In this document: positions 14,315 through 22,325 of the stretch, piece by piece | Numbering within the stretch: the first letter of the stretch is position 1 | How the letters are laid out: each line of letters begins with the position of its first letter | Assembly (NCBI GenBank): GCA_934370915.1 | Contig: CAKRNI010000011.1 | Location: 1-23,582, forward strand | DNA from: an uncultured Lachnospiraceae bacterium | GTDB taxonomy: Bacteria > Bacillota > Clostridia > Lachnospirales > Lachnospiraceae | Length of the DNA stretch: 23,582 nt | Direction: 5' to 3' | The notes under the pieces: generated by a model | Told to the model about the DNA's origin: nothing | Seen by the model: the letters and a program-made list of their open reading frames with translations, nothing else | The model's database searches: none | Made by a program: the position numbers and the translations under genes

Positions 14315-15676
14315 TTATCCGATCAGCCCCTGGATCAGGATCACCAGGATCAGCACCGGAAGAACATACCGGAAATAGATCTTCGCCCAGTTCGCCCCCG
14401 GCATCTTAAGTCCCGCTCCCTTGTTCGCCTCCGCGAGATACTTATCATATCCCCAGCCCCACTTGCTCACACAGAATAACAGGTAAACAAGGGATCCAAG
14501 TGGTAAAAGCAGGTTGCTGACCAGGAAGTCCTCAGAATCCAGAACATCTCTCGCGCCGATGATGTGGAGGCTGCTCCATACATTGTAGCCCAGAACACAG
14601 GGCAGGCTGGCGATCAGCACGAAAATACAGTTGATCACGGAAGCTTTCCTTCTGTTCCAACCGAAGTTATCCATGCAGCTGGAAAGCAAATTTTCGAACA
14701 CGGCGATAACGGTTGAGAAGCTTGCCGCCGACATAAATAAGAAGAACAGCATGCCCCAGATCCGTCCGCCTGCCATGTTGGCAAACACGTTCGGAAGTGT
14801 GATGAAGATCAGCTGCGGGCCGGCATCCGGCTGTACGCCGAAGGAAAAGCACGCCGGGAAGATAATCAGTCCGGCAGAAAGGGCTACCAGCGTATCGAGA
14901 CCGCAGATCCGTACCGCCTCGCCTGCAAGCGTATGCTCCTCGGACATGTAGCTTCCGAAGATCTCCATCGCCGCAATGCCGAGGCTTAATGTAAAGAAGG
15001 ACTGGTTCATGGCCGCCATGATCACCGATCCGAGTCCGACATCCGACGCGCGTTTGAAATCCGGGAGAAGGTAAAAGCTCAGTCCCTCTTTCGCGCCCGG
15101 AAGGATCAGGCTGTGTCCCGCAAGCACCAGGATCAGCAATAACAGCGCCGCCATCATCCATTTTGTGATCTTCTCAAGGCCATTCTGGAGGCCTCTGCTG
15201 CAGATAAAGAAGCCGACGATAACGGTCACAGCCATCCATAAGCCCATCTCACCGGGATTGCCGAGCATATCCCCAAATACTCCTGCGACCTGATCCGCAT
15301 TCATTCCAGTGAATGTTCCCGTCGCGAACTTCACGAAATAACTGAGCATCCAGCCGGATACGGTCGTGTAATACATCATTAACAGATAACAGCCAAGGAT
15401 ACAGAACCAGCCGTGTACATGCCATTTACTGCCCGGCTTTTCCAGCGCCCGATACGCGCCGACCGCGCTCTTTCGTCCCGCACGTCCCACCGCAAGCTCC
15501 ATGGTGAGGACCGGGACGCCCATACACAACAGGAACAGCAGATAGAACAGGACGAATACGCCGCCGCCGTTCTGTCCCGCTACATACGGGAACCGCCACA
15601 CATTTCCAATTCCGATCGCACAGCCCGCGCTTACCAGTAAAAAGCCTAAACGTGAGCCAAAATTTTCTCGTTTCAT
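14315..15676 (-). CDS. Neurotransmitter:sodium symporter family (SNF) transporter
   Basis: The 453-residue protein has about 11-12 membrane segments, typical of bacterial members such as MhsT and LeuT. The first helix carries the family signature (AGCAIGIGNVWRFPYVAGQNGGGVF, about residues 15-39) that forms the sodium and substrate site, followed by ELAVGRAGRKSAVGAYR. Such proteins import amino acids or related compounds with sodium; the substrate here is not known. The start was set at ATG 15676 because it lies 8 bases after a GGGGAG site. ATG 15682 is too close to that site, and a longer frame to 15769 adds only charged, non-membrane sequence. It is divergent from the LysR gene, which probably regulates it. 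Confidence 0.92.
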   Translation of the reverse strand: MKRENFGSRLGFLLVSAGCAIGIGNVWRFPYVAGQNGGGVFVLFYLLFLLCMGVPVLTMELAVGRAGRKSAVGAYRALEKPGSKWHVHGWFCILGCYLLMMYYTTVSGWMLSYFVKFATGTFTGMNADQVAGVFGDMLGNPGEMGLWMAVTVIVGFFICSRGLQNGLEKITKWMMAALLLLILVLAGHSLILPGAKEGLSFYLLPDFKRASDVGLGSVIMAAMNQSFFTLSLGIAAMEIFGSYMSEEHTLAGEAVRICGLDTLVALSAGLIIFPACFSFGVQPDAGPQLIFITLPNVFANMAGGRIWGMLFFLFMSAASFSTVIAVFENLLSSCMDNFGWNRRKASVINCIFVLIASLPCVLGYNVWSSLHIIGARDVLDSEDFLVSNLLLPLGSLVYLLFCVSKWGWGYDKYLAEANKGAGLKMPGANWAKIYFRYVLPVLILVILIQGLIG

Positions 15677-15819
15677 AAGCATAACTCCCCTCTTACGGCT
15701 GCGGTCCGCGCCTGTCTTATCCGCAGCTCTTGTCCTGCTGCCTTCACTGTATTTGGTATGGTACAGCATATTCTATTTGGAAAATGTCTGCCCTTGTACC
15801 GCCATCCAGCATCAGTAGT

Positions 15820-15888
15820 CTTATGATACCGCCCGGTAAAAGGATTTGCAACCGCGCATTTTGTATGATATCATAAGAAAAACTTATG
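15820..15888. promoter_or_regulatory. Divergent control region with CATAAG half-sites (LysR operator candidate)
   Basis: CATAAG-AAAAA-CTTATG (15872-15888) is a perfect interrupted palindrome that fits the LysR-type T-N11-A box (T15874, A15886). It overlaps a palindrome ATGATATCAT (15865-15874). A further CTTATGATA lies at 15820-15828. All are in the 279-base gap between the divergent symporter and LysR genes. Confidence 0.6.
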
Positions 15889-15955
15889 TTTTACGAAGAG
15901 TAACGATCCTTCCCACAGAGTGGGGCGATTTATTCCTATTTTTCAGGAGGAGCTT

Positions 15956-16861
15956 ATGAACACAAACCAGCTGCGCTACTTTGTGACCGCCGCTGAATGC
16001 CGCAGCTTCACGAAAGCCGCAGATCAGTTTTACATTACCCAGACTGCCATCACCCAGCAGATCCGCGCGTTAGAAGACAGCCTCGGCGTCCCGCTCTTTG
16101 ACCGGTCGAGCCGCCCGATCTCCCTGACTCCCGCCGGAAGCGCATTTCTAAGTGATGCAAGGTCGATCCTCGGCCGCATTGATCAGGCGGTAAACCGGAT
16201 TCAGGAGGTTTCAACCGGTATGGTAGGAACCCTGCGGATCGGATATACAAAAGGCTTTGAGCGAAGCAATTTTTCCAACTCCCTGCGTTTCTTCCATAAT
16301 AAATATCCGAATATTCTTGTTTCCTGTTACAGACGGAACACCGATCTTCTCGCCGCAGGGCTTTTGAAGGACGAATATGATATTATTTTTACCTGGGACA
16401 GCACGGAGCTTGTGAAAAACGAGTCCATTGAATACCGGCTCATTGAACGCAGTCCTCTGATGGTCGCTGTTTACAGCAATCATCCGCTTTCCAGGCGGGA
16501 ATCCCTGCAGCGGTCAGAGCTCCACGGCGAACGCCTGCTGTTCATGACCCCGTCCAGCACCGGGGATTCCGTCAGTGACCTCCGCTTCTACGAGATGTAT
16601 GAGCAGGCCGGATATCATCCGGACATCTTCTTCCGTTCCAACGATGTGGAGAGCATTCTCATGATGGTATCCATCGAGGAAGGGATCTCCATTATTCCCT
16701 CCTATGTGACGCATAAGCTGACAAACGCGGAAAACCTTGTGTTTATTCCGCTGATCGGCGAAGAGGAGGTCGTTGAGATCATTGCAGCGTGGAAAAGATC
16801 CTCCGGGAATCTGGCGCTGCAGCAGTTTTTGGGGCATTATCCATTATTGAAGTCGGAGTAA
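15956..16861 (+). CDS. LysR family transcriptional regulator
   Basis: The 301-residue protein starts with a classic LysR winged helix-turn-helix (MNTNQLRYFVTAAECRSFTKAADQFYITQTAITQQIRALEDSLGVPLFDRSSRPISLTPAG, residues 1-61). A periplasmic-binding-like effector domain follows from about residue 88 (GTLRIGYTKGFERS). ATG 15956 was chosen because AGGAGG ends 5 bases upstream; a GTG at 15920 would add 12 residues before the conserved start. It probably regulates the divergent symporter gene and its own expression. The effector is unknown. It may also affect tctCBA, but that is speculation. Confidence 0.94.
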   Translation: MNTNQLRYFVTAAECRSFTKAADQFYITQTAITQQIRALEDSLGVPLFDRSSRPISLTPAGSAFLSDARSILGRIDQAVNRIQEVSTGMVGTLRIGYTKGFERSNFSNSLRFFHNKYPNILVSCYRRNTDLLAAGLLKDEYDIIFTWDSTELVKNESIEYRLIERSPLMVAVYSNHPLSRRESLQRSELHGERLLFMTPSSTGDSVSDLRFYEMYEQAGYHPDIFFRSNDVESILMMVSIEEGISIIPSYVTHKLTNAENLVFIPLIGEEEVVEIIAAWKRSSGNLALQQFLGHYPLLKSE

Positions 16862-16897
16862 AATATGTGTCGGCAGACTCGCCCGCCCACGTTTTAG

Positions 16898-17086
16898 GAA
16901 ACCGCTTCTGCTATTCCCGGAAACTTTGTCCTCGCTCTTATTGCCTTTCTTCTATATTTATGGTATTTTATATGTGCTTTTCATTTACAGACCGACATTG
17001 CCGGCTCATTTGATACCCGGCGCGGTATTATCAAAAACGCAGAATACTTTCGCCAGAATCAGCAGGCCTTTCGAGAGGAACCAGAC
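16898..17086 (+). other. Open stretch in frame with aroK, coding potential uncertain
   Basis: After a TAG at 16895-16897, 63 codons without a stop run directly into the shikimate kinase frame. The reading gives a 20-residue hydrophobic segment (LALIAFLLYLWYFICAFHLQ) and then a charged stretch ending REEPD before the aroK Met. No ATG, GTG or TTG occurs in this frame, and aroK has its own ribosome binding site, so it is probably untranslated or a remnant. The rest of the LysR-aroK gap shows nothing. Confidence 0.3.
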
Positions 17087-17590
17087 ATGACACCAGAACA
17101 TCCAATTATTTTATGCGGCTTCACGAGCAGCGGAAAGACCACCATCGGGAAACTTCTCTCCGAACAGCTCGGTCTCCCGTTTTACGATACGGATCAGATG
17201 CTGATCGAACATTACAGGATGACGATCCCGGAGATCTTCGCAAAGGGCGGGGAATCTTTGTTCCGGGACTATGAACACAAGATTGCCCATCAGGTATGCG
17301 GCCTCGGCCCGTCCGTAATCTCCACCGGCGGCGGAATGCTGACCTTTGACCGGAATGGGGAGATTCTCGAAAAGAGCGGCACGATCTTCTATATCGACCG
17401 CCCGTTCGAGGACTGCTACCGAAACCTTGCGTTACACCCGGAACGGCCGTTATTTAAGAACCATACAAAAGAGGAAATCGAGAATACCTATCTCACGCGA
17501 CGCGGGTTATATAAGAAATATGCAAAGTACGATATCCCGAATATCGGGGAGCCGCAAAATGCGGTGGAAAGAATCTGTGCGGTTTTATAG
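17087..17590 (+). CDS. aroK: Shikimate kinase
   Basis: The 167-residue protein is a P-loop kinase that phosphorylates shikimate at the 3-hydroxyl with ATP, a step of aromatic amino acid synthesis. It shows the Walker A loop (GFTSSGKTT, residues 10-18), the DTDQ motif around residue 35 that binds shikimate and Mg, GGESLFRDYE near 57-66, STGGGM near 84-89 and RPLF near 122, all in the order and spacing of AroK/AroL. The length is normal. ATG 17087 follows GAGAGGA by 7 bases. It stands alone, without other aro genes in view. Confidence 0.93.
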   Translation: MTPEHPIILCGFTSSGKTTIGKLLSEQLGLPFYDTDQMLIEHYRMTIPEIFAKGGESLFRDYEHKIAHQVCGLGPSVISTGGGMLTFDRNGEILEKSGTIFYIDRPFEDCYRNLALHPERPLFKNHTKEEIENTYLTRRGLYKKYAKYDIPNIGEPQNAVERICAVL

Positions 17591-17602
17591 TTGCCTCCGA
17601 CC

Positions 17603-17630
17603 AAAAAAAGAATGTGCCCTGGCACATTCT
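17603..17630 (-). terminator. Rho-independent terminator of the minus-strand DUF951 gene
   Basis: AGAATGTGC (17609-17617) and GCACATTCT (17622-17630) form a 9-bp stem with a 4-base loop, followed on minus by seven U residues (complement of 17603-17609). It is about 130 bases past the DUF951 stop codon. Confidence 0.8.
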
Positions 17631-17665
17631 CGCGCCTCGCGCGGTCGCTTGCGACAATCTACATA

Positions 17666-17729
17666 AAAAACCAGCCACACGTTTTCCATTACGCTTCCTG
17701 CTCTGATGGATCCCATGTGACTGGTTTTT
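17666..17729 (+). terminator. Long-loop terminator after aroK
   Basis: AAAAACCAG (17666-17674) pairs with CTGGTTTTT (17721-17729), extended by CACA/TGTG after one mismatch. A T-rich run follows on plus. The loop is about 36 bases. It may also serve the minus strand. Confidence 0.6.
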
Positions 17730-17758
17730 GTTTTCCTTCTTCTTAATCTAAGTTTCCT

Positions 17759-17956
17759 TTATTTTACTTCCGTCCCATCCGGCTTTCTGAGTCCTCTGGT
17801 ATTCTTCTCCACCAACCGTCTCGTCACCATGACCATATGGCCGCAGCCCATACATTTTAAGCGGAAGTCTGCGCCCACGCGCAGGATTTCCCATTCCTGA
17901 CTGCCGCAGGGATGCGGTTTCTTTAATTTTACGATATCGCCTACTTCATATACCAT
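17759..17956 (-). CDS. DUF951 family protein
   Basis: The 65-residue protein matches the small Firmicutes family DUF951: VGDIVKLKKPHPCGSQEWEILRVGADFRLKCMGCGHMVMVTRRLVEKN. Three Cys in a CG...C..CGH pattern suggest a metal site, and the fold is thought to be a small beta-barrel; the function is unknown. GGAG lies 9 bases upstream of ATG 17956. It is separated from the aldo/keto reductase gene by about 110 bases and has a terminator downstream. Confidence 0.93.
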   Translation of the reverse strand: MVYEVGDIVKLKKPHPCGSQEWEILRVGADFRLKCMGCGHMVMVTRRLVEKNTRGLRKPDGTEVK

Positions 17957-18065
17957 TCTCTATGTCTCCTGTTGCCTGAAACCTGTCTTCTCAAACGATC
18001 TCTTATTTCTTACAAATTTTCACGCTCCATATGTTTTCTGCGTGCTGATCCTGTTCTAAGTTCTT

Positions 18066-19055
18066 TTATGCCAGAATCTTGTCGATCCTTTTCAGCTCAT
18101 CCTCTGAAAATCCCGTACACCCAAGCGCCGCAAGACTGTTATCCAGCTGCGAAACCCTGCTGGCGCCCACCAGAACGGCTGTCACCTCCGGGCGGCGTAA
18201 AATCCAGGCGATAGCCATCTGCGCCAGCGTCTGTCCGCGTTCTTCCGCAAGTTGATTTAATTGTTTGATTTTTTCTAATTGTTTATCAGAAAGATACCGC
18301 TGCGCCACCGTCGTTCCCTCACGGGACGCACGGGAACCTGCCGGGATTCCCTTCAGGTATTTATCTGTCAGCGCTCCCTGGGCGAGCGGGGAAAAGCAGA
18401 TACAGCCCACTCCGTTTTCATCCAGCGCGGAGAGTAAACCGTCCTCCACCCAGCGCTCCAGCATATTGTAACGCGGCTGATGGATCAGGCACGGCGTTCC
18501 GTTTTCCTTTAAGATCCTGACTGCCTTTCTCGTTTCTTCCTCTTTATAATTGGAAAGTCCGACGTAAAGTGCCTTTCCGCTGCGGACGATGTCGCTGAGT
18601 GCGCCCATGGTCTCCTCCAGCGGTGTCTCCGGGTCCGGTCTGTGGTGGTAGAAGATATCCACATAATCCAGTCCCATACGCTTTAAGCTCTGGTCGAGGC
18701 TCGCCATCAGATACTTTCTGGAACCCCAGTTTCCGTAAGGTCCCGGCCACATATCATATCCGGCTTTCGTGGAGATCACAAGCTCATCCCGGTATGTACC
18801 AAGACAGTCCTTAAGCGCCTGACCGAAGTTTTTCTCAGCAAGGCCGTTTGCCGGATGTCCGTAGTTATTCGCAAGATCAAAGTGTGTGATCCCGCGGTCG
18901 AAAGCATGGCACAGGATCTCCTCCTGTTCCGCAATCGTCTTCTCCAATCCAAAATTCTGCCAGAGTCCCAGCGCGATCCGCGGAAGCTTCAGTCCGCTCC
19001 TTCCGCATCGCTTATATTCCATCGTATCATACCGATCTGCTGCTGCCTGATACAT
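18066..19055 (-). CDS. Aldo/keto reductase, L-glyceraldehyde 3-phosphate reductase-like (YghZ type)
   Basis: The 329-residue protein is a TIM-barrel NADPH-dependent oxidoreductase. The catalytic tetrad is visible: Asp and Tyr in FDLANNYG (about residues 56-63), Lys in STKAGYD (about 96), and His in FYHHRPD (about 135). The motif MWPGPYGNWGSRKYL and the start MYQAAADRYDTMEYKRCGRSGLKLP are typical of the YghZ/Gpr group, which reduces L-glyceraldehyde 3-phosphate and methylglyoxal in E. coli. The true substrate here is untested. ATG 19055 was preferred over 19070 because GGGAGG lies 7 bases before it. It follows the sirtuin gene by 88 bases on the same strand and may be co-transcribed. Confidence 0.9.
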   Translation of the reverse strand: MYQAAADRYDTMEYKRCGRSGLKLPRIALGLWQNFGLEKTIAEQEEILCHAFDRGITHFDLANNYGHPANGLAEKNFGQALKDCLGTYRDELVISTKAGYDMWPGPYGNWGSRKYLMASLDQSLKRMGLDYVDIFYHHRPDPETPLEETMGALSDIVRSGKALYVGLSNYKEEETRKAVRILKENGTPCLIHQPRYNMLERWVEDGLLSALDENGVGCICFSPLAQGALTDKYLKGIPAGSRASREGTTVAQRYLSDKQLEKIKQLNQLAEERGQTLAQMAIAWILRRPEVTAVLVGASRVSQLDNSLAALGCTGFSEDELKRIDKILA

Positions 19056-19143
19056 ATCTCTGCCTCCCATATTCCGCCTGCTGCAATATTCCGCATTTAT
19101 CCCGGCATAGTCACTGTTTCCTGCCCTGATATTCTTTCCGGAA

Positions 19144-19866
19144 TCACACGCCGACTGCGTCCCCGAGAACCTCTCCGATCGGTCCGCTGATCACAAGATC
19201 CGCACGGTTATCCATCGGTGTCACGGATTTATTGATGAGAACCAGCTTATGTCCCCTGTAATAATCGATGAGCCCAGCTGCAGGATATACCGTGAGGGAC
19301 GTTCCGCCGATGATCAGCACGTCCGCATTCGCGATATAATTCACGGACTTTTCGATGGTCTCCGAATCCAGACCTTCCTCATAGAGGACCACATCCGGCT
19401 TGATCGTTCCGCCGCAGGTACATTTCGGAACTCCCGTAGAATTTAAGATTGCATCCAGCCCATAGAACTTTCCGCAGCGCGTACAGTAATTCCGCAGTAC
19501 GGAACCATGAAGTTCTAAAACCTCCCTGCTGCCTGCTTTCTGATGCAGTCCGTCGATATTCTGTGTTACGACCGCCTTTAATTTTCCCATTTCCTCTAAC
19601 TTTGCAAGCGCCTTATGGGCCCTGTTCGGCTCCGCGTTCGGAAACAGCATCTTATTCCGGTAGAATCGGTAAAATTCCTCCGGCTTTCTCATATAGAAGG
19701 AATGGCTTAAGATCGTCTCCGGCGGATAATCATACTGCTGGTTGTACAGTCCGTCCGTACTCCTGAAATCCGGAATATGGCTCTCCGTGGACACGCCGGC
19801 CCCGCCGAAAAATACAATATTATTGCTCTCATCCAGCCACTTTTTTAATGTCTCCCGCTCTGTCAT
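19144..19866 (-). CDS. cobB: Sir2 family NAD-dependent protein deacylase
   Basis: The 240-residue sirtuin removes acyl groups from lysines while consuming NAD. It has the NAD-binding GGAGVSTESHIPDFRS (about residues 21-36), TQNIDGLHQKAG (about 97-108), the catalytic His in ELHGSVLRNYC (about 117), a zinc site made of CTRC and CTCGG (about 124-150), and GGTSLTVYPAAGL near 185. This matches bacterial CobB in length and order. ATG 19866 has GGAGAG 9 bases upstream. It lies near an Eis-like acetyltransferase gene, but a functional link is only a suggestion. Confidence 0.95.
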   Translation of the reverse strand: MTERETLKKWLDESNNIVFFGGAGVSTESHIPDFRSTDGLYNQQYDYPPETILSHSFYMRKPEEFYRFYRNKMLFPNAEPNRAHKALAKLEEMGKLKAVVTQNIDGLHQKAGSREVLELHGSVLRNYCTRCGKFYGLDAILNSTGVPKCTCGGTIKPDVVLYEEGLDSETIEKSVNYIANADVLIIGGTSLTVYPAAGLIDYYRGHKLVLINKSVTPMDNRADLVISGPIGEVLGDAVGV

Positions 19867-19963
19867 GACAGATCTCTCCTTCCTGTTATATCATGCGCTT
19901 TTCTGCTCCGCTGCAAACGGAGTTTACACTTTCTGGCAAATCCAAAAGTCAGGCATCCTCTTG

Positions 19964-19985
19964 AAGGCAGACTTGCGTCTGCCTT
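19964..19985 (-). other. Hairpin between the GNAT and sirtuin genes
   Basis: AAGGCAGAC (19964-19972) and GTCTGCCTT (19977-19985) form a perfect 9-bp stem with a 4-base loop, 25 bases past the acetyltransferase stop codon. The minus-strand tail is only weakly U-rich, so it is a poor terminator at best; some read-through into the sirtuin gene is likely. Confidence 0.5.
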
Positions 19986-20009
19986 TGGGCTGTTTGGCTC
20001 TCGTACCAT

Positions 20010-21035
20010 TTATACAACTTCATCTAAGAACACTCCGCGAAACGGCTCAATATACTCCCCATATGGGATCTTCGCCACCTGCTCCGGCGTCCGGTACCCG
20101 AACAGCCACTCGGTAAGCTCCGAGATCGTCAGGACCTCCATTTTCCCCTTCGCGATAAACCGGGATTCCTGGACCAGCCTCGAGCCTTCCTTCGTCAGCT
20201 GCCACAGCCATGCACCCTGATTCTGCGGTACGAAGAGATCATTGATCCCGATCTCCACCGTCACTTCATCCTGAGGGCAGTCCTCCGCCAGCCGGATCGT
20301 CTTTACGAACTCCGGCATGCAGACGATACGTGCCATAATCGCCGGCTTCCGTCCCGCCTCGCTCCGGTAATGTTCTCCGGTGTAGAGATAGCGCATCTCC
20401 CGCTCCTTTAAGCCCCACTCGCTCTGCATTCCGATAAACCAGTCATCATCATAGAGCAGCGTGCAGGTTCCGTTCTCGCTGGCAAGCTCCTTCTCCATCC
20501 GCTGTAAATATGCCTCATCGCGGATTGCGAAGACCTCATATTGTCTCTTTAACCAGGCAGTCTGCCACTCCGCCAGATCCGCACCCAGCGTTTTCAGGTT
20601 ACAGGGCTCTCTGTGGATGTGGGGATTATATTTGAGAACCCAGCGCGGCTGATCATAAATATACCGGAAATCGTAGGGACGGTACAGGGACTCTCTCGCC
20701 GGCATCAGAAACGTAAACGGCATCCGCTCTTCCTGCATATCCCGCAGCATGGCCAGTATGAGACTTCTCATGTATCCCTTGTGGCGCTCGGCAACCAGTG
20801 TGGAAACGCCGACAATATAGTCGCACACGGTCTCACTTCCCCGCATATAGATCTTATAGGGGTTCCGGTGGATCATGGACACGATCTCGCCATTCTCCTC
20901 CCGGACAAGTACCTTGTTGTCCTTCATTTTTTCCTTAAAATAATAATCGCAAAATTCCGTGGAATCTTCCGGGAATGCCTCTCTCCAGAGATTCCGGCAG
21001 CTTCCCTTCTCTTCTGTCTCCAAATACCGTATCAT
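20010..21035 (-). CDS. Eis-like GNAT N-acetyltransferase
   Basis: The 341-residue protein has the Eis-type plan: an N-terminal GNAT domain with the acetyl-CoA loop VAERHKGYMRSL (about residues 79-90), a second degenerate GNAT part, and a C-terminal SCP2-like region ending FGYRTPEQVAKIPYGEYIEPFRGVFLDEVV. The FTFLMPARESLYRPYDFRYIYDQPRW stretch is also typical. Eis enzymes acetylate amines such as aminoglycosides or protein lysines; the substrate here is unknown. It starts 3 bases after the DUF2156 stop codon, so the two are translationally linked. Confidence 0.85.
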   Translation of the reverse strand: MIRYLETEEKGSCRNLWREAFPEDSTEFCDYYFKEKMKDNKVLVREENGEIVSMIHRNPYKIYMRGSETVCDYIVGVSTLVAERHKGYMRSLILAMLRDMQEERMPFTFLMPARESLYRPYDFRYIYDQPRWVLKYNPHIHREPCNLKTLGADLAEWQTAWLKRQYEVFAIRDEAYLQRMEKELASENGTCTLLYDDDWFIGMQSEWGLKEREMRYLYTGEHYRSEAGRKPAIMARIVCMPEFVKTIRLAEDCPQDEVTVEIGINDLFVPQNQGAWLWQLTKEGSRLVQESRFIAKGKMEVLTISELTEWLFGYRTPEQVAKIPYGEYIEPFRGVFLDEVV

Positions 21036-21038
21036 ACT

Positions 21039-21968
21039 TTACTCCGCGCTCTGTGCTTCATAATCTAACTGCTTAATTCTATATTTTCTTGCGAAATCCA
21101 TCGGCGCATAGGACATCTTTGCCTGGCGAAGTCCCGGAAGTCCCATATCATCCTCGCGGTTTACGATCTCCGCCTCCGGAAATTCATGGATCAGGAACTG
21201 CTGGTTGATCATCTGGTAAAGCCCTCGCATTTCCGGGTTTGCCTTTTCGATGTGAATGATCGCCATCTTTTCCTTACTGTTATAGCTTCCGATGGAGAAC
21301 GCCTCCAACTGGTCATCCACATAAATTCCACCCATGCGGACCGAAAGCATCGAGCAGTTTCTTAAGATCTCGTGGATTCCTTCCACTTCATAATCCAAGT
21401 GTCCTTCGACCTCCTGGCCTTTTCCCTCTCTCCATTGATCCAGAAACTTCCAGATCTCGCAGCCGTCCGAACAGCAGAGCGTCCGGTACTCATATCTTCC
21501 GTCATATGCTTTCTTGAATGCGTTCAGGTTGTTTTTCTTCTTGTGAAGCGCTTTTCCCGACAATGTCTTCAACGCCTCCGCACTGTAAAGGTAGTCCCTG
21601 GCATCCGGAAGCTCCGTCACGGAGTAGCGGTCCGCCGGAAGCTTTAAATAATCCACTGCCTCCTGATCCGCCAGATAGATCTCAAGCGGCAGATGAAGAT
21701 TCTTATTGAAATATTGTTCGATCTCTTTAAAGTAGTGGGGCATATCTTCGATGGCGCACACAGGAAGAGAGGCATACATCTTTCCTAAAATCTTCATGAT
21801 CCAGAGAACTGCCTTGTCATCTCTCTCGCAAAAGTGGACATGATAATAATCCGCCCAGAGGAAATTGTCAAGCATCACACTGTCGCAGGTATTGTCGTGG
21901 CGCCTTCCATAATACTTACTGAGTTCCGCAAAATTCTCGGCGCCCAGCTTCTGAAACTGTATATCCAT
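21039..21968 (-). CDS. DUF2156 domain protein (phosphatidylglycerol lysyltransferase-like)
   Basis: The 309-residue protein is a soluble two-lobed acyltransferase-like fold of family DUF2156. Recognisable parts are LHKKKNNLNAFKKAY (about residues 140-155), FSIGSYNSKEKMAIIHIEKANPEMRGLYQMINQQFL (about 219-253) and NREDDMGLPGLRQAKMSYAP (about 265-284). The related domain in MprF moves lysine from tRNA to phosphatidylglycerol, but this protein lacks the membrane flippase half, so its role is unknown. The ribosome binding site is weak (AAAGGGA, 13 bases upstream). It forms an operon with the Eis-like gene. Confidence 0.85.
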   Translation of the reverse strand: MDIQFQKLGAENFAELSKYYGRRHDNTCDSVMLDNFLWADYYHVHFCERDDKAVLWIMKILGKMYASLPVCAIEDMPHYFKEIEQYFNKNLHLPLEIYLADQEAVDYLKLPADRYSVTELPDARDYLYSAEALKTLSGKALHKKKNNLNAFKKAYDGRYEYRTLCCSDGCEIWKFLDQWREGKGQEVEGHLDYEVEGIHEILRNCSMLSVRMGGIYVDDQLEAFSIGSYNSKEKMAIIHIEKANPEMRGLYQMINQQFLIHEFPEAEIVNREDDMGLPGLRQAKMSYAPMDFARKYRIKQLDYEAQSAE

Positions 21969-22165
21969 ATAATTGTTTTTTCCCTTTCTAACTGCCGCTC
22001 ATCTCCGGCAGCCGTTCCCGGTCTTTCACAGGAAATATTTTTCTGCTCTTATGGTTCCCTTGTTTTTTACTTTTTATAGTTTACCACACTTCCATAATAA
22101 AATGAAGCGATTTGTTTTTCGGCAGTTTTACTCAGAAAATCCAGTAAAATTAGGCTTTTTCGCTA
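21969..22165. other. Divergent intergenic region upstream of the DUF2156 gene
   Basis: On the DUF2156 side a hairpin CTGCCG/CGGCAG (21992-21997/22006-22011, 8-base loop) lies in the probable leader. No confident minus-strand promoter was found; TATAAA-like and TAAACT-like hexamers near 22070-22085 are candidates. No gene was seen. Confidence 0.4.
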
Positions 22166-22193
22166 TTGACAATTCGAATCTCATGAGTATAAT
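22166..22193 (+). promoter_or_regulatory. Consensus promoter of the KDPG aldolase operon
   Basis: Perfect TTGACA (22166-22171) and perfect TATAAT (22188-22193) with a 16-base spacer. The leader from about 22200 is some 125 bases long. Such a strong promoter fits the highly biased codon use of the aldolase gene. Confidence 0.85.
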
Positions 22194-22217
22194 CTAATTT
22201 AGATGATACCGCAATGC

Positions 22218-22278
22218 GAAACTTAGTTCCGTATTATGAAACTCGGTATTAAGACTCAATATGACTTGATTATTGACT
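22218..22278. promoter_or_regulatory. Short repeats in the KDPG aldolase leader (operator candidate)
   Basis: GAAACT occurs at 22218-22223 and 22238-22243, GTATTA at 22231-22236 and 22246-22251, and GACT at 22253, 22263 and 22275. The 20-, 15-, 10- and 12-base spacings just downstream of the promoter suit a repressor site. No regulator gene is next to it. Confidence 0.35.
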
Positions 22279-22325
22279 AAAACTGAATTTCCTAAATTTA
22301 TAAAGCAAAAAAGGAGACAGGAATC

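Noticed and set aside
14667..15161. 164-codon minus-strand frame inside the symporter gene
   Set aside because: Arg/Gly-rich out-of-frame reading of a clear symporter gene on the same strand.
16789..17013. 74-codon plus-strand frame overlapping the lysR end
   Set aside because: It starts inside lysR without a ribosome binding site and shows no family resemblance.
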